Of a DNA stretch of 64,000 bases, positions 42,439 through 50,565 are shown one piece after another; within the stretch, counting starts at the first letter, position 1, and every line of letters starts with the position of its first letter. The notes below the pieces were generated by a model, which saw nothing but the letters and a program-made list of their open reading frames with translations, searched no databases and had not been told where the DNA came from. The stretch comes from Caulobacter sp. Root343 (lineage in GTDB: Bacteria > Pseudomonadota > Alphaproteobacteria > Caulobacterales > Caulobacteraceae): contig NZ_LMDF01000011.1 in NCBI RefSeq assembly GCF_001425745.1, positions 257,746-321,745 of the forward strand, read 5' to 3'. Position numbers and translations under genes: made by a program.

Positions 42439-44496
42439 CTGTCGACCGCCGACGCCATCCTCGAGCCCAGACCGCCTCGGAAGCCCTTCCGTAGGCCGTC
42501 GCGCCGCGCCCTGATCGGGATCGGCGCGGCCCTGGCCCTGGTCGCGGCCGTGGTGGCGTTCCTGGTGATCTTCGACTGGAACTGGCTGCGCGGCCCGGTC
42601 GGCCGCTACGCCTCGGCCCAGATGCAGCGCGAGGTGGCGATCACCGGCGACCTGCGGGTCCATCCCTGGTCGTTCTCGCCCAAGGTCGAGGCCTATGGCG
42701 TCCGTATCGGCCAGCCGGCCTGGGCCAAGACGGTCGATCCCGACCCGTCGCCGATGGCCCGCGTCCAGCGGATCGCCTTCCAAATCAAGATCCTGCCGCT
42801 GCTGCGCGGCCAGATGATCCTGCCGTTCCTGGCCATCGACCGGGCCGACGTGCGCCTGCTGCGCGCGCAGGACGGCAAGGCCAACTGGACGTTCGGGGCC
42901 CGCAAGACCGACCAGCCGCTGAAGCTACCGGCCATCCAGCGCTTCGTGATCAATGACGGCGCCCTGCGGGTCGACGATCGCCAGCGCGGCGCGCTGTTCG
43001 TCGGCACCGTCAACGCCCAGGAGCGGGCCGGCGAGCGTGGCGGCCGCTTCGTGCTGGAGGGCAAGGGCAGCCTGAACCGGTCCGCCTTCGTCGCCCAGGT
43101 CACCGGCGGCCCGCTGCTGAACATCTCGCCCGACCGCCCCTATCCGTTCGACGCCGAGGTTCGCGCCGGCTCGACCCGCATCACCGCCGAGGGCCAGGTC
43201 AACAAGCCGTTCGACCTGGGCCGGCTGGAGACCCAGCTGACCGTTTCGGGCGCCGACCTGAACCGCCTGCACGACCTGACCGGCCTGACCCTGCCCAACA
43301 CCCCGCCCTACCGGGTGTCAGGCCACCTGGTCCGCAAGGGCCTGCGCTATGACTTCGAGAAGATGACCGGCCGGGTCGGCGACAGCGACATCGCCGGCGA
43401 CCTGTTCGTGCTGACCGGGCGCGAGCGGCCGTATCTGGAGGCTGACCTGCGCTCGCGCCGCCTGGACTTCGACGACCTGGGCAGCCTGGTCGGCGCCGCC
43501 CCGGCCACCGGTCGTGGCGAGACCGCCTCGGCGGGCCAGAAGGTCGAGGCCGCCCAGCGCGACGCCACCCAGCGCCTGCTGCCCGACGCCACCCTGCAGG
43601 TCGAACGCGTCCGGGCCATGGACGCCAAGGTCAGCTACCGCGCCGACACGGTGAACGCCCCGAACCTGCCGCTGCGCAAGGTCAGCCTGGAACTGGCCCT
43701 GAACGAGGGCGTGCTGACCATGGACCCGCTGGCCTTCACCTTCTCGCGCGGCGATCTGAAGGGGAAGGTGCGGCTGGACGCCCGGCCCAAGGTTCCGCGC
43801 ACCGACGTCGACCTGCGCCTGACCAACGCCCGGCTGGAGGATTTCATCCCGATTCAGAGCGGCGGCAAGCCCGCCATCGAGGGGCCGGTCATGGCCCGAG
43901 CCAAGCTGTCCGGCTTCGGCAACAGCGTCCACCGCGCCGCTTCCAGCGCCGACGGCTCGATGACCCTGGTCGCGCCGCGCGGCCAGATCCGCCAGGCCTT
44001 CGCCGAGCTGCTGGGCGTCAACGCCTCCAAGGGCCTGCTGCTGCTGCTGTCCAAGAGCGAGAAGGAAACACCGGTGCGCTGCGTCGTGGCCGACTTCGAC
44101 GTCAAGAACGGCGTGATGACCACCAACCACCTGGTGGCCGACACCGGCGTGGTGCTGGCGCGGGGCCGCGGCACGATCAATCTGGAGACCGAGCGGATGG
44201 ACTTCCGCATCGAGGGCGACAGCAAGAAGCCGCGCCTGGTGCGGCTGTTCATCCCGATCACCATCAAGGGTCCGTTCATGGCCCCGAAGATCGGCCTTGA
44301 TCCCAGCAAGGCCGTCGGCCAGGGCGGCATCGCCGCGGCCCTGGGCTCGATCATCAACCCGCTGGCCGCCTTGCTGCCCTTCATCACCGCCGGCGAGGCC
44401 AAGGACGCCGACTGCGCCGGCCTGGTCAGCGACGCCCGTCAGCAGGGCGCGCCGGTGAAGGTGGCCCAGACCACCCCGGCCAAGCCGAAGAAGTAG
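42439..44496 (+). CDS. AsmA family protein (lipid-transport/envelope), non-ATG start
   Basis: About 685 residues: an N-terminal basic segment and signal-anchor (LIGIGAALALVAAVVAFLVIF), then the AsmA/DUF748-like repetitive beta domain, and a conserved C-terminal AsmA region (~430-600). AsmA-like proteins are thought to move phospholipid between the membranes. No ATG precedes the anchor. The first GTG (42550) would remove half of the membrane helix, so I propose CTG 42439, eight bases after GGAG; ATC 42436 is a less likely alternative. The gene lies 42 bp upstream of the exonuclease gene. Confidence 0.8.
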   Translation: MSTADAILEPRPPRKPFRRPSRRALIGIGAALALVAAVVAFLVIFDWNWLRGPVGRYASAQMQREVAITGDLRVHPWSFSPKVEAYGVRIGQPAWAKTVDPDPSPMARVQRIAFQIKILPLLRGQMILPFLAIDRADVRLLRAQDGKANWTFGARKTDQPLKLPAIQRFVINDGALRVDDRQRGALFVGTVNAQERAGERGGRFVLEGKGSLNRSAFVAQVTGGPLLNISPDRPYPFDAEVRAGSTRITAEGQVNKPFDLGRLETQLTVSGADLNRLHDLTGLTLPNTPPYRVSGHLVRKGLRYDFEKMTGRVGDSDIAGDLFVLTGRERPYLEADLRSRRLDFDDLGSLVGAAPATGRGETASAGQKVEAAQRDATQRLLPDATLQVERVRAMDAKVSYRADTVNAPNLPLRKVSLELALNEGVLTMDPLAFTFSRGDLKGKVRLDARPKVPRTDVDLRLTNARLEDFIPIQSGGKPAIEGPVMARAKLSGFGNSVHRAASSADGSMTLVAPRGQIRQAFAELLGVNASKGLLLLLSKSEKETPVRCVVADFDVKNGVMTTNHLVADTGVVLARGRGTINLETERMDFRIEGDSKKPRLVRLFIPITIKGPFMAPKIGLDPSKAVGQGGIAAALGSIINPLAALLPFITAGEAKDADCAGLVSDARQQGAPVKVAQTTPAKPKK

Positions 44497-44538
44497 CGGT
44501 CATCCGGGCCGTTTGGACCCGAGGCCGCCGACGACCAT

Positions 44539-45297
44539 ATGTCTTCCATGTCTCCGCCCCGCATCCGCGTCATCGACCTAGAGACCGCCGGCAATGGTCC
44601 GCACGAGGTCTGCGAGATCGGCTGGCAGGACGTCGTCCAGAATCCCGACGGCCGCTGGAGCGTCGCCGAGGCGCGCGGCGCCCTGCTGGTCAATCCCGGT
44701 CGGCCGATCTCGCCCGAGACCATGGCGATCCACCACATCATCGACGCGGACGTCGCCAGCGCGCCGTTCTGGAAGACCGTCGCGCCCGACGTGCTGCGCC
44801 CCGACGATGGCGTCCAAGCCCTGGCCGCCCATCGCGCGGCGTTCGAGCAGCGCTATTGCACGCCCCGCTTCACCGGCGGCGCGCCCTGGATCTGCACGTG
44901 GAAATGCGCCCTGCGGCTCTGGCCGCATCTGGCGAGCTTTTCCAACCAGATGCTGCGCTATCAGCGAAATCCCGAGGGTCTGGTGCGCGAACTGGGCCTG
45001 CCGGCGCATCGGGCCCTGCCCGACGCCTATGTCACCGCCCACCACCTGCGCGACATGCTGAACGCCGCGTCGCTGGAGCAATTATTGGCCTGGAGCCGCG
45101 AGCCGGGGCTGCTGCCGCGCGTGCCGGCCGGGCCAGAGCGCGGCAAGGCCTGGGATCGGCTCGGTCCGGAGGCGCTGCGGGCGCTGGCCCAGGACCGCGA
45201 CGTCAACATCCGCTTCAGCGCCGAGACCGAACTGCGCCGGCGAGGCCTGCTCGGCGAACCCGAGCTCATCGAGCCGGCCCAGCGAATCCTGCTCTAG
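44539..45297 (+). CDS. DnaQ-like 3'-5' exonuclease (DEDDh)
   Basis: 252 residues. Exonuclease motifs: VIDLETAG (Exo I, D and E), AAHRAAFEQ (Exo II) and HRALPDAYVTAHHL (Exo III, with H and D). The C-terminal part (LPRVPAGPERGKAWDRL and the helix after it) resembles the extension of exodeoxyribonuclease X-like proteins. It probably trims DNA or RNA 3' ends in repair; it is not the replicative epsilon subunit (no clamp-binding motif seen). Its stop codon is part of the palindrome at 45295-45345. Confidence 0.85.
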   Translation: MSSMSPPRIRVIDLETAGNGPHEVCEIGWQDVVQNPDGRWSVAEARGALLVNPGRPISPETMAIHHIIDADVASAPFWKTVAPDVLRPDDGVQALAAHRAAFEQRYCTPRFTGGAPWICTWKCALRLWPHLASFSNQMLRYQRNPEGLVRELGLPAHRALPDAYVTAHHLRDMLNAASLEQLLAWSREPGLLPRVPAGPERGKAWDRLGPEALRALAQDRDVNIRFSAETELRRRGLLGEPELIEPAQRILL

Positions 45298-45345
45298 AGC
45301 GTGGCAGCCGAAAGTGTGAGCGGTTTCGGCGCCCGCCACGCTCTA
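45295..45345. repeat. Nested palindrome, TAGAGC-type extragenic repeat
   Basis: TAGAGCGTGGC (45295-45305) pairs perfectly with GCCACGCTCTA (45335-45345); inside, GCCGAAA (45307-45313) pairs with TTTCGGC (45324-45330). The internal AAAGTGTGAGCGGTTT is like the AAAGTGTGAAGCGGTTTT core of a widespread alphaproteobacterial extragenic repeat. The exonuclease stop codon lies inside the left arm. Confidence 0.8.
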
Positions 45346-45353
45346 AGTATTGA

Positions 45354-45405
45354 TAGAGCCTGTTTATCCGTTTCTGATGTTTCCATCAGAAACGGACAGG
45401 CTCTA
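45354..45405. repeat. Long hairpin, second TAGAGC-type repeat
   Basis: TAGAGCCTGT (45354-45363) pairs with ACAGGCTCTA (45396-45405), and CCGTTTCTGATG (45368-45379) with CATCAGAAACGG (45384-45395), around a TTTC loop with a 4-nt TTAT bulge on one side. All four arm ends of this and the previous palindrome carry TAGAGC. Confidence 0.85.
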
Positions 45406-45729
45406 GAAACGCGAAAGCCCCCGCCGGCGGAACCGGCGGGGGCTTGCTTCGAGAAGCTGTCGCGTAAGACTTACGCGCCGCCCGGGAAGCGGAAGGGGAC
45501 CTTCACGGCGCCGGCCCTTACCAGCGGCGCTGTTGTCGACGACCTTGCAGTCCGACAGCTTGCCGGCGTCGGCGGTGCATTCCAGCATCACCTGAGCGGC
45601 GTCGCGGGTGTTGGCGAACTGCTGCAGGCAGCGGCCCATCTGGTCTTCGAAACCGCCGGCGGCCGACGCGGCCTGAGCGACGAAGAAGCTGCCGGCGATA
45701 CCCGCGGCGATCGCGATCGAGAATTTCAT
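45403..45729 (-). pseudogene. Small secreted TonB-C-like protein, frameshifted at the 3' end
   Basis: Begins with a good signal peptide (MKFSIAIAAGIAGSFFVAQA) and a ~60-residue domain with Cys (GRCLQQF, LECTADAG, LSDCKVVDNSAAGKG), like the start of small TonB C-terminal-type periplasmic proteins. After AAGKG the frame changes to Arg-rich sequence, reads through the terminator stem (45415-45445) and stops at 45403. In another frame the DNA encodes VKVPFRFPGGA with a stop at 45471, just before the terminator, which looks like the true C-terminus. A frameshifting deletion that also removed the preceding ~15-20 residues would explain this. Confidence 0.65.
45415..45445. terminator. Bidirectional terminator
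   Basis: AAGCCCCCGCCGG pairs perfectly with CCGGCGGGGGCTT around a 5-nt loop. The minus strand continues TTTCGCGTTTC and the plus strand GCTTC. It serves the minus-strand small secreted gene and probably also the plus-strand exonuclease gene. Confidence 0.8.
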
Positions 45730-46266
45730 GCCCACCCGTTCCTTGTTTTGGCGAACCAACTTGATGGGGACGTTCTCGCAGGTGCGAACTAAGGAACTGC
45801 CAAGGTTCGCGGTTAATGATTTCCAAAAATGCTTAACCGTGATGGACGTTCTCCTCCCCCTTCTCCCCTTGCGGGAGAAGGTGTCGGCGGAGCCGACGGA
45901 TGAGGGGTTGATCATCCAGTCAGCCCGCGCCCAGCCTACCGCCGCAGCGGCGGTCCTGCTCTTCAACCCCTCACCCGACCCGCTTCGCGGGCCACCCTCT
46001 CCCGCAAGGGGAGAGGGAATTCCGACCCCCTTGAGCTCCGCGCTCACTTCCCCCATCCTCCCCGCACCAACCTCTCTTGTGTGGTTCATGTCCGAGATTG
46101 TGCGCGAGGTCCGGGCCTAACAGGCTCCGAACCTCGGTTCGAAAGTCGCCAGGCCCGTTCCGCCCGCGCGCTCCGCTCTGGGTGTGATGAGTCACGTCCG
46201 GACTTGAGGGTCTTGAGGAGGCCCCGGAGACGCGCGTTCACGCGCCTCGATCTCTCGGACACTCCC
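45730..46266. other. 537-bp intergenic region between the pseudogene and yjhX
   Basis: It holds an inverted pair CGGTTAA...TTAACCG (45810-45816 and 45833-45839, 16-bp spacer), the composite repeat at 45857-46018, and two nested short hairpins at 46113-46156 (GGGCCT/AGGCCC enclosing CGAACC/GGTTCG). No convincing gene is present. Confidence 0.6.
45857..46018. repeat. Composite intergenic repeat (CTCTCCC family), copy 2
   Basis: Starts with the CTTCTCCCCTTGCGGGAGAAG hairpin type (first 20 bases shared), then GTGTCGGCGGAGCCGACGGA and GATGAGGGG, and ends with CCCCTCACCCGACC and the hairpin CTCTCCCGCAAGGGGAGAG. It has the opposite end order to copy 1 (39357-39523). Confidence 0.85.
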
Positions 46267-46542
46267 TTGAACATTCCCAAACCGCAGCAACGGACGCTGC
46301 ACGCCCTGGCCCAGGGCGGCCATATCGAACTCGAACGCGACGGAAAGGGCCGGATCACCTCGGCCGAATGCGTCACCCGCGACGGCTGGCGGCTCACCGA
46401 CTGCACGATCGGCGTCTTCCAATCACTGAAGCGCAAGCGGCTGATCGCCAGCCAGGACGGCGGGCCCTACCGGATCACCCGGCTGGGCCTGGGCAACCTG
46501 CGCGCCCAGCTCGACAACCGTGTGGGGGCGAAGGCGTGGTGA
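46267..46542 (+). CDS. yjhX: YjhX family toxin (UPF0386)
   Basis: 91 residues starting at TTG 46267 (M-N-I-P-K-P-Q-Q-R-T-L-H), which aligns with the E. coli YjhX start (MNLSRQEQRTLH). The family pattern continues: ALAQGGHIEL, ITSAECVTRDGW, LTDCTIGVFQSLK, LIASQDGGPYRIT and NLRAQLDNR at the end. In E. coli YjhX is paired with the GNAT antitoxin YjhQ; no acetyltransferase gene is adjacent here, so this is an orphan or has another role. A longer frame upstream is not conserved. Confidence 0.88.
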   Translation: MNIPKPQQRTLHALAQGGHIELERDGKGRITSAECVTRDGWRLTDCTIGVFQSLKRKRLIASQDGGPYRITRLGLGNLRAQLDNRVGAKAW

Positions 46543-46673
46543 CCTTCGTACTCGGGGCTGGCCTCGCGCCGGCCCCGGGGCCCGATTGGCGTTGTCCGCT
46601 TTCGCGATGATCAGAGGCTTTCGGCGCGGCCTAAAGCCAATCGACCTTCACCTGTGCAGGTCCAGATCCCACT

Positions 46674-46805
46674 GCCTTCCTGGGCCCTGTGCCCAGACCC
46701 ATGTTCGAGGCAGGTGTGGACTCTTCGGGTTCGCGCGGCCGAAAGACCGTGAACTCAGCCCCGATTCTGTTGAAGCTGAACCCTGGGTCCTGGGCCCAGG
46801 AAGGC
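46674..46805 (-). repeat. MITE-like element copy 2 (inverted relative to copy 1)
   Basis: 132 bp bounded by GCCTTCCTGGGCCC and its complement. The interior is the reverse complement of the copy at 36431-36568 with scattered differences. It lies in the 298-bp gap between yjhX and ptsH; the rest of that gap shows nothing recognisable. Confidence 0.85.
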
Positions 46806-46840
46806 GGGTAAATTAGCCTCTCAGTATATGTCGAGCGGCT

Positions 46841-47110
46841 CTAGCGCTCTTCGTCGAACCGGTTGGCCACCAGCTCGCACAGCGCCTCGACGGCGGGGCC
46901 GGCTTCGGGGCCCTCGGCGGAGATGTCGATGGTCGAGCCGATGCCGGCGGCCAGCATCATCAGGCCCATGATCGAGCGGGCGTCGACGGACGCGCCGTCC
47001 CGGCTGACCGTCACCTCGGCGTCGAAACCGGACGCCATCTTCACGAACTTGGCCGAGGCCCGGGCGTGCAATCCCCGCTCGTTGACGATCTCGACCGTGC
47101 GTGAAGCCAT
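46841..47110 (-). CDS. ptsH: HPr phosphocarrier protein
   Basis: 89 residues. Active-site His15 lies in RGLHARASAKF; the regulatory Ser equivalent is S45 in ARSIMGLMML, the target of HPr kinase encoded upstream. In alphaproteobacteria this HPr works in a regulatory phosphorelay (PTS-Ntr-like) rather than sugar import. It begins five bases after the EIIA stop, clearly in one transcript. The longer frame upstream is not conserved. Confidence 0.94.
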   Translation of the reverse strand: MASRTVEIVNERGLHARASAKFVKMASGFDAEVTVSRDGASVDARSIMGLMMLAAGIGSTIDISAEGPEAGPAVEALCELVANRFDEER

Positions 47111-47115
47111 GCCCG

Positions 47116-47523
47116 TTACTTTTCTCCGGCGAGCACGTAGGAGGCCACGGAGATGTACTTGCGTCCAGCCTCCTGGGCGTGGGCGACGCAAGCCTGCAGG
47201 GTCTCGCGCTGGCGCACGCTGGCCAGCTTGATCAGCATCGGCAGGTTGAGGCCGGCGATGACCTCGGCCTTGGTCTGCTCCATCACCGAGATGGCCAGGT
47301 TGCTGGGCGTGCCGCCGAACATGTCGGTCAGCAGGATGACGCCGTCGCCGCTCTCGTCGACGGCCGCGCAGGCCTTCAGAATGTCCGAACGGCGACGTTC
47401 CATGTCGTCTTCCGGGCCGATGCAGATCGCCTTCACGGCGGCCTGCGGGCCCACGACATGCTCCATGGCGGAGACAAATTCTTCCGCCAGACGCCCGTGC
47501 GTCACGATCACGAGCCCGATCAT
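47116..47523 (-). CDS. PTS EIIA component, mannose type
   Basis: 135 residues. N-terminal MIGLVIVTHG with phospho-acceptor His9, then ILLTDMFGGTPSNLA and the C-terminal region of the EIIA-Man fold. It accepts phosphate from HPr; no EIIB, EIIC or EIID is encoded here, so the role is regulatory. I chose ATG 47523 by homology with the family start. It lies 75 bp after hprK and 5 bp before ptsH. Confidence 0.92.
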   Translation of the reverse strand: MIGLVIVTHGRLAEEFVSAMEHVVGPQAAVKAICIGPEDDMERRRSDILKACAAVDESGDGVILLTDMFGGTPSNLAISVMEQTKAEVIAGLNLPMLIKLASVRQRETLQACVAHAQEAGRKYISVASYVLAGEK

Positions 47524-47598
47524 GCCTGTTGTCTCAAACGGGATCCCCATACCCATCGCGACCGGGAGAGCGTCGCGCGGGCGGCCTTGATACGCCCG

Positions 47599-48045
47599 TT
47601 AGGATGCGACTCCAAGAGACTGCATCATGCGTCGGATTTTCGCCGGCGCGGCGGGTTCTCGCGGCCACAGGTCGAAAACCGGAACGGAAATGTCGGCGAT
47701 CGTTTCGACGCGCGGGTCGGGCATGCGTTCGACCGCGTCCGGGCGCTCGACGCAGCGGACAAGCATGACGATCTCGGCGAACGGCAGGGCGTCGGCGGCG
47801 ACCACGCCCAGGCCCCGCACCTCGATCAAGCCCGCCAGCGGCTCGGGCGCCTTGCCCCAGAGGCGCCCGCCGGAGACGAACACCACAGTGTGGTCGTCGG
47901 CCACCAGGCGGAAACCGGCGTCGAGGGCGCGCAGGGCCAGGTCGCTCTTGCCCGCGCCCGACGGCCCTTCGATCAGGACCCCGCGCCAGACGCCGGCGTG
48001 GCGCAAGGCGATCAGGCCGGCATGACGGATGTTCGACTCGCTCAT
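47599..48045 (-). CDS. hprK: HPr kinase/phosphorylase, short alphaproteobacterial form
   Basis: 148 residues, only the catalytic half of the ~310-residue Firmicutes enzyme, as usual in alphaproteobacteria. Walker A is GPSGAGKS (27-34), followed by VADDHTVV and the HprK signature around GLIEVRGLGVV. It phosphorylates HPr at Ser. It overlaps chvG by 4 nt (48042-48045), tying PTS regulation to the ChvG-ChvI system. Confidence 0.92.
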   Translation of the reverse strand: MSESNIRHAGLIALRHAGVWRGVLIEGPSGAGKSDLALRALDAGFRLVADDHTVVFVSGGRLWGKAPEPLAGLIEVRGLGVVAADALPFAEIVMLVRCVERPDAVERMPDPRVETIADISVPVFDLWPREPAAPAKIRRMMQSLGVAS

Positions 48046-49634
48046 GCGTGGGCGTCCGGCAGGTCGACGACGAAGCGGGCGCCGATCACCGCGCCCCCTC
48101 CATCCTTGCGATTTTCGGCGCGAATCAGGCCGCCGTGCGCCTCGACGATCTGGCGGGCGATCGACAGGCCCAGGCCCGAATTGCTCCCGAACGCCCGGCC
48201 CTTGGGGCGCGAGGTATAGAAACGTTCGAAGATGGTCTCGAGATTGTCGGGCGGAATACCGGGGCCGTCGTCCTCGACGGTGGCGATCAGGCGGCCACGG
48301 ACGCGGGCCAGGCTGATGCGCACCTCGCCGTCGGCGGGGCTGAACGAGCGGGCGTTGTCGACCAGGTTGCGGAACACCTGGCCGATCGGCGTCTCGCGGG
48401 CCAGGACCACCGCCGGATGAGCCGGGTCGGCGACATGCAGCGAGACCCGTACGCTGCCCGGCGCGTCGCCCGGGCGCAGCTGGGCCTCATACAGGCTGAC
48501 CACCTCGGCCAGCAGGCGGCCCAGGTCCAGGGCCTTGGGGTGCTCGCGCGACAGCTCGGCGTCCAGGCGCGAGGCGTTGGAGATGTCAGTGACCAGGCGG
48601 TCCAGCCGGTTGACGTCCTGCTGCAGGATGGCCAGCAGCCGGGCCCGGGCGGCGGGTTCGGTGACGATGTCCAGGGTCTCGATCGCCGAGCGGATCGAGG
48701 TCAGCGGGTTCTTGATCTCATGGGCCACGTCGGCGGCGAAGCGCTCGATGGCGTCCATGCGCTCGGACAGCGAATGGGTCATGTCCTCCAGCGAGCGCGA
48801 CAGGTCGCCCAGCTCGTCCCGGCGCCGCGCCAGGTCAGGCAGGGAGATGGCGCGCGCGCCTTGCAGGCGCACATGGTCGGCGGCCCGGGCCAGGCGCTGG
48901 ACGGGCACGGCGATCAGGCGGTGCAGCAGCACGCTGGAGATCAGGATCGCGGTCATGGCCACGACGATGAACGGCAGCAGGGCCTTGCGCTCGGCCGAGA
49001 TGATTTCGTCGACGTCGCCGGCCTCCAGGGTCAGAACGCCCAGGACGGCCCGGACATGCTGGATCGGGATCGACACCGACACCACCCGCTCGCCGTCCTC
49101 GGCGATGCGCGTGCCGGCCACGGCGCGGCCCTTCATGGCGCGGGCGATCTCGTCGGCCAGGGCCTTGCGGGCGCGCTCGGCCTGGGCCACTTCGCGCGGG
49201 GTCTTCCGCGGCCCGTCGGTCTGGCCCGGCTTACGCGCCGGGGGGAGCACCTTCCAGTCGACCCGGTCGGCGACCACGAACGAGTCAGCCAGCGCCTTGC
49301 CGCGGGCGTCGAACAGCCGCGCCCGCTGCGAGCGCGGAATGAACAGCACCTGCAAGATCTGGCTGGCGGTGTAGGGGTCCAGGGCCGGTTCGGGCTCGCC
49401 CACCGTCGCCGACTGGTCGATGACGTTGGCGATCAGCTCGCCCTGGGTGGTCAGGCTGTCGATCCGCGCATTGACCAGGCCGCTGCGCAGCTCGTTCAGC
49501 ACGAGGGCCCCGACGATCACGATCGCCAGGGCCAGCACGTTCAGGATGATGATCAGCCGCCCGAGCCGCGAACCGCGTGGCCAGCGCAGCCGCCACTGCG
49601 GTGGATGATCAGGACTCGCGGTAACGGTAGCCAA
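48042..49634 (-). CDS. chvG: Sensor histidine kinase ChvG
   Basis: About 530 residues: TM1 (LIIILNVLALAIVIVGALVL), a ~200-residue periplasmic sensor domain, TM2 (LLPFIVVAMTAILISSVLLH), HAMP, H-box (VAHEIKNPLTSIRSA) and HATPase motifs (NLVDNA, DDGPGIPP, GLGLSIARQI). ChvG with ChvI responds to acid and envelope stress in alphaproteobacteria. No ATG lies between the chvI stop and TM1; I propose TTG 49634, overlapping chvI by 26 nt. The far longer open frame upstream runs through chvI in another frame and is not plausible. Confidence 0.9.
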   Translation of the reverse strand: MATVTASPDHPPQWRLRWPRGSRLGRLIIILNVLALAIVIVGALVLNELRSGLVNARIDSLTTQGELIANVIDQSATVGEPEPALDPYTASQILQVLFIPRSQRARLFDARGKALADSFVVADRVDWKVLPPARKPGQTDGPRKTPREVAQAERARKALADEIARAMKGRAVAGTRIAEDGERVVSVSIPIQHVRAVLGVLTLEAGDVDEIISAERKALLPFIVVAMTAILISSVLLHRLIAVPVQRLARAADHVRLQGARAISLPDLARRRDELGDLSRSLEDMTHSLSERMDAIERFAADVAHEIKNPLTSIRSAIETLDIVTEPAARARLLAILQQDVNRLDRLVTDISNASRLDAELSREHPKALDLGRLLAEVVSLYEAQLRPGDAPGSVRVSLHVADPAHPAVVLARETPIGQVFRNLVDNARSFSPADGEVRISLARVRGRLIATVEDDGPGIPPDNLETIFERFYTSRPKGRAFGSNSGLGLSIARQIVEAHGGLIRAENRKDGGGAVIGARFVVDLPDAHA

Positions 49635-50328
49635 CGCCGTACAGGGTCTCGATGGAGTCGAATTCCGGGTCGACCTGACGGAACTTCTTGCGCATGCGCT
49701 TGATGTGGCTGTCGATCGTGCGGTCGTCGACATAGACCTGATCGTCGTAGGCCGCGTCCATCAGGTTGTCGCGGCTCTTCACGAAGCCGGGGCGCTGGGC
49801 CAGGGCCTGCAGCAGCAGGAACTCGGTGACGGTCAGGCGCACCGGCCGGCCGTCCCACAGGCTGTCGTGGCGGGCCGGGTCGAGGGTCAGCTTGCCACGC
49901 TTCATGACCTTGGAGCCCGCCGCCGCGGCGGCCGAGCCGGCCATCGGCGCCAGGTCCTCGTCATCCGGACGGGCCCGGCGCAGCACGGCCTTGACCCGCT
50001 CCAGCAGCAGACGCTGGCTGAAGGGCTTGTGCATATAATCGTCGGCGCCGAGGTTGAAGCCGAGGATCTCGTCGATCTCGTCGTCCTTGGACGTCAGCAT
50101 GATCACCGGGATCTCGGACGTCTGGCGCAGGCGGCGCAGCACTTCCATGCCGTCCATGCGGGGCATCTTCACGTCGAGGATGACCAGGTCCGGCGGGCTG
50201 GCCTCGACGGCCTCGAGACCCGAAGCGCCGTCGTAATAGGCCTTCACCGCGTGGCCGTGGCTTTCCAGCGCCAGCGAGACCGAGGCGACGATGTTCTCGT
50301 CATCGTCAATGAGCGTGATGGCGGCCAT
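49609..50328 (-). CDS. chvI: Response regulator ChvI (OmpR family)
   Basis: 239 residues. Receiver domain with D9/D10, phospho-acceptor D52 (VILDVKMPRMDG), T (MLTSKDDE) and K (MHKPF); a winged-helix OmpR-type domain at ~140-239 (LTVTEFLLLQALAQRPG, DDRTIDSHIKRMRKKFR, ETLYGVGYRY). It is the first gene of chvI-chvG-hprK-EIIA-ptsH, the canonical alphaproteobacterial order. The 237 bp upstream show no clear promoter consensus that I can name. Confidence 0.94.
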   Translation of the reverse strand: MAAITLIDDDENIVASVSLALESHGHAVKAYYDGASGLEAVEASPPDLVILDVKMPRMDGMEVLRRLRQTSEIPVIMLTSKDDEIDEILGFNLGADDYMHKPFSQRLLLERVKAVLRRARPDDEDLAPMAGSAAAAAGSKVMKRGKLTLDPARHDSLWDGRPVRLTVTEFLLLQALAQRPGFVKSRDNLMDAAYDDQVYVDDRTIDSHIKRMRKKFRQVDPEFDSIETLYGVGYRYRES

Positions 50329-50565
50329 CTATTCGATCTTGTCCTTCGCCTTCGAGATCAGCGGATCCTATCGATCCGTCGACGCAGCTTCAACGCGCGG
50401 CGCGGTAAAGCTTTCCCTGGTTCTCATCGCGCTTTACGGCCCCAGGAAGGCGCCTTTGGGGCGTCTTGGTCCCAGATACGTATCAGCACACTGTCGGCGC
50501 CCGCCGCCTCAACCTCACCTTAAGGTCTTATATCCCATAGTCGATGCTCCTGGAGCGGGTCGGGC

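Noticed and set aside
45810..45839. TTAA-containing inverted pair as a CtrA site
   Set aside because: CtrA boxes are TTAA-N7-TTAA direct repeats; here the halves are inverted and 16 bp apart.
46113..46156. tRNA-like fragment with a GGTTCGAAAG stretch
   Set aside because: Only two short nested stems; no acceptor stem with CCA, D-arm or anticodon arm could be drawn.
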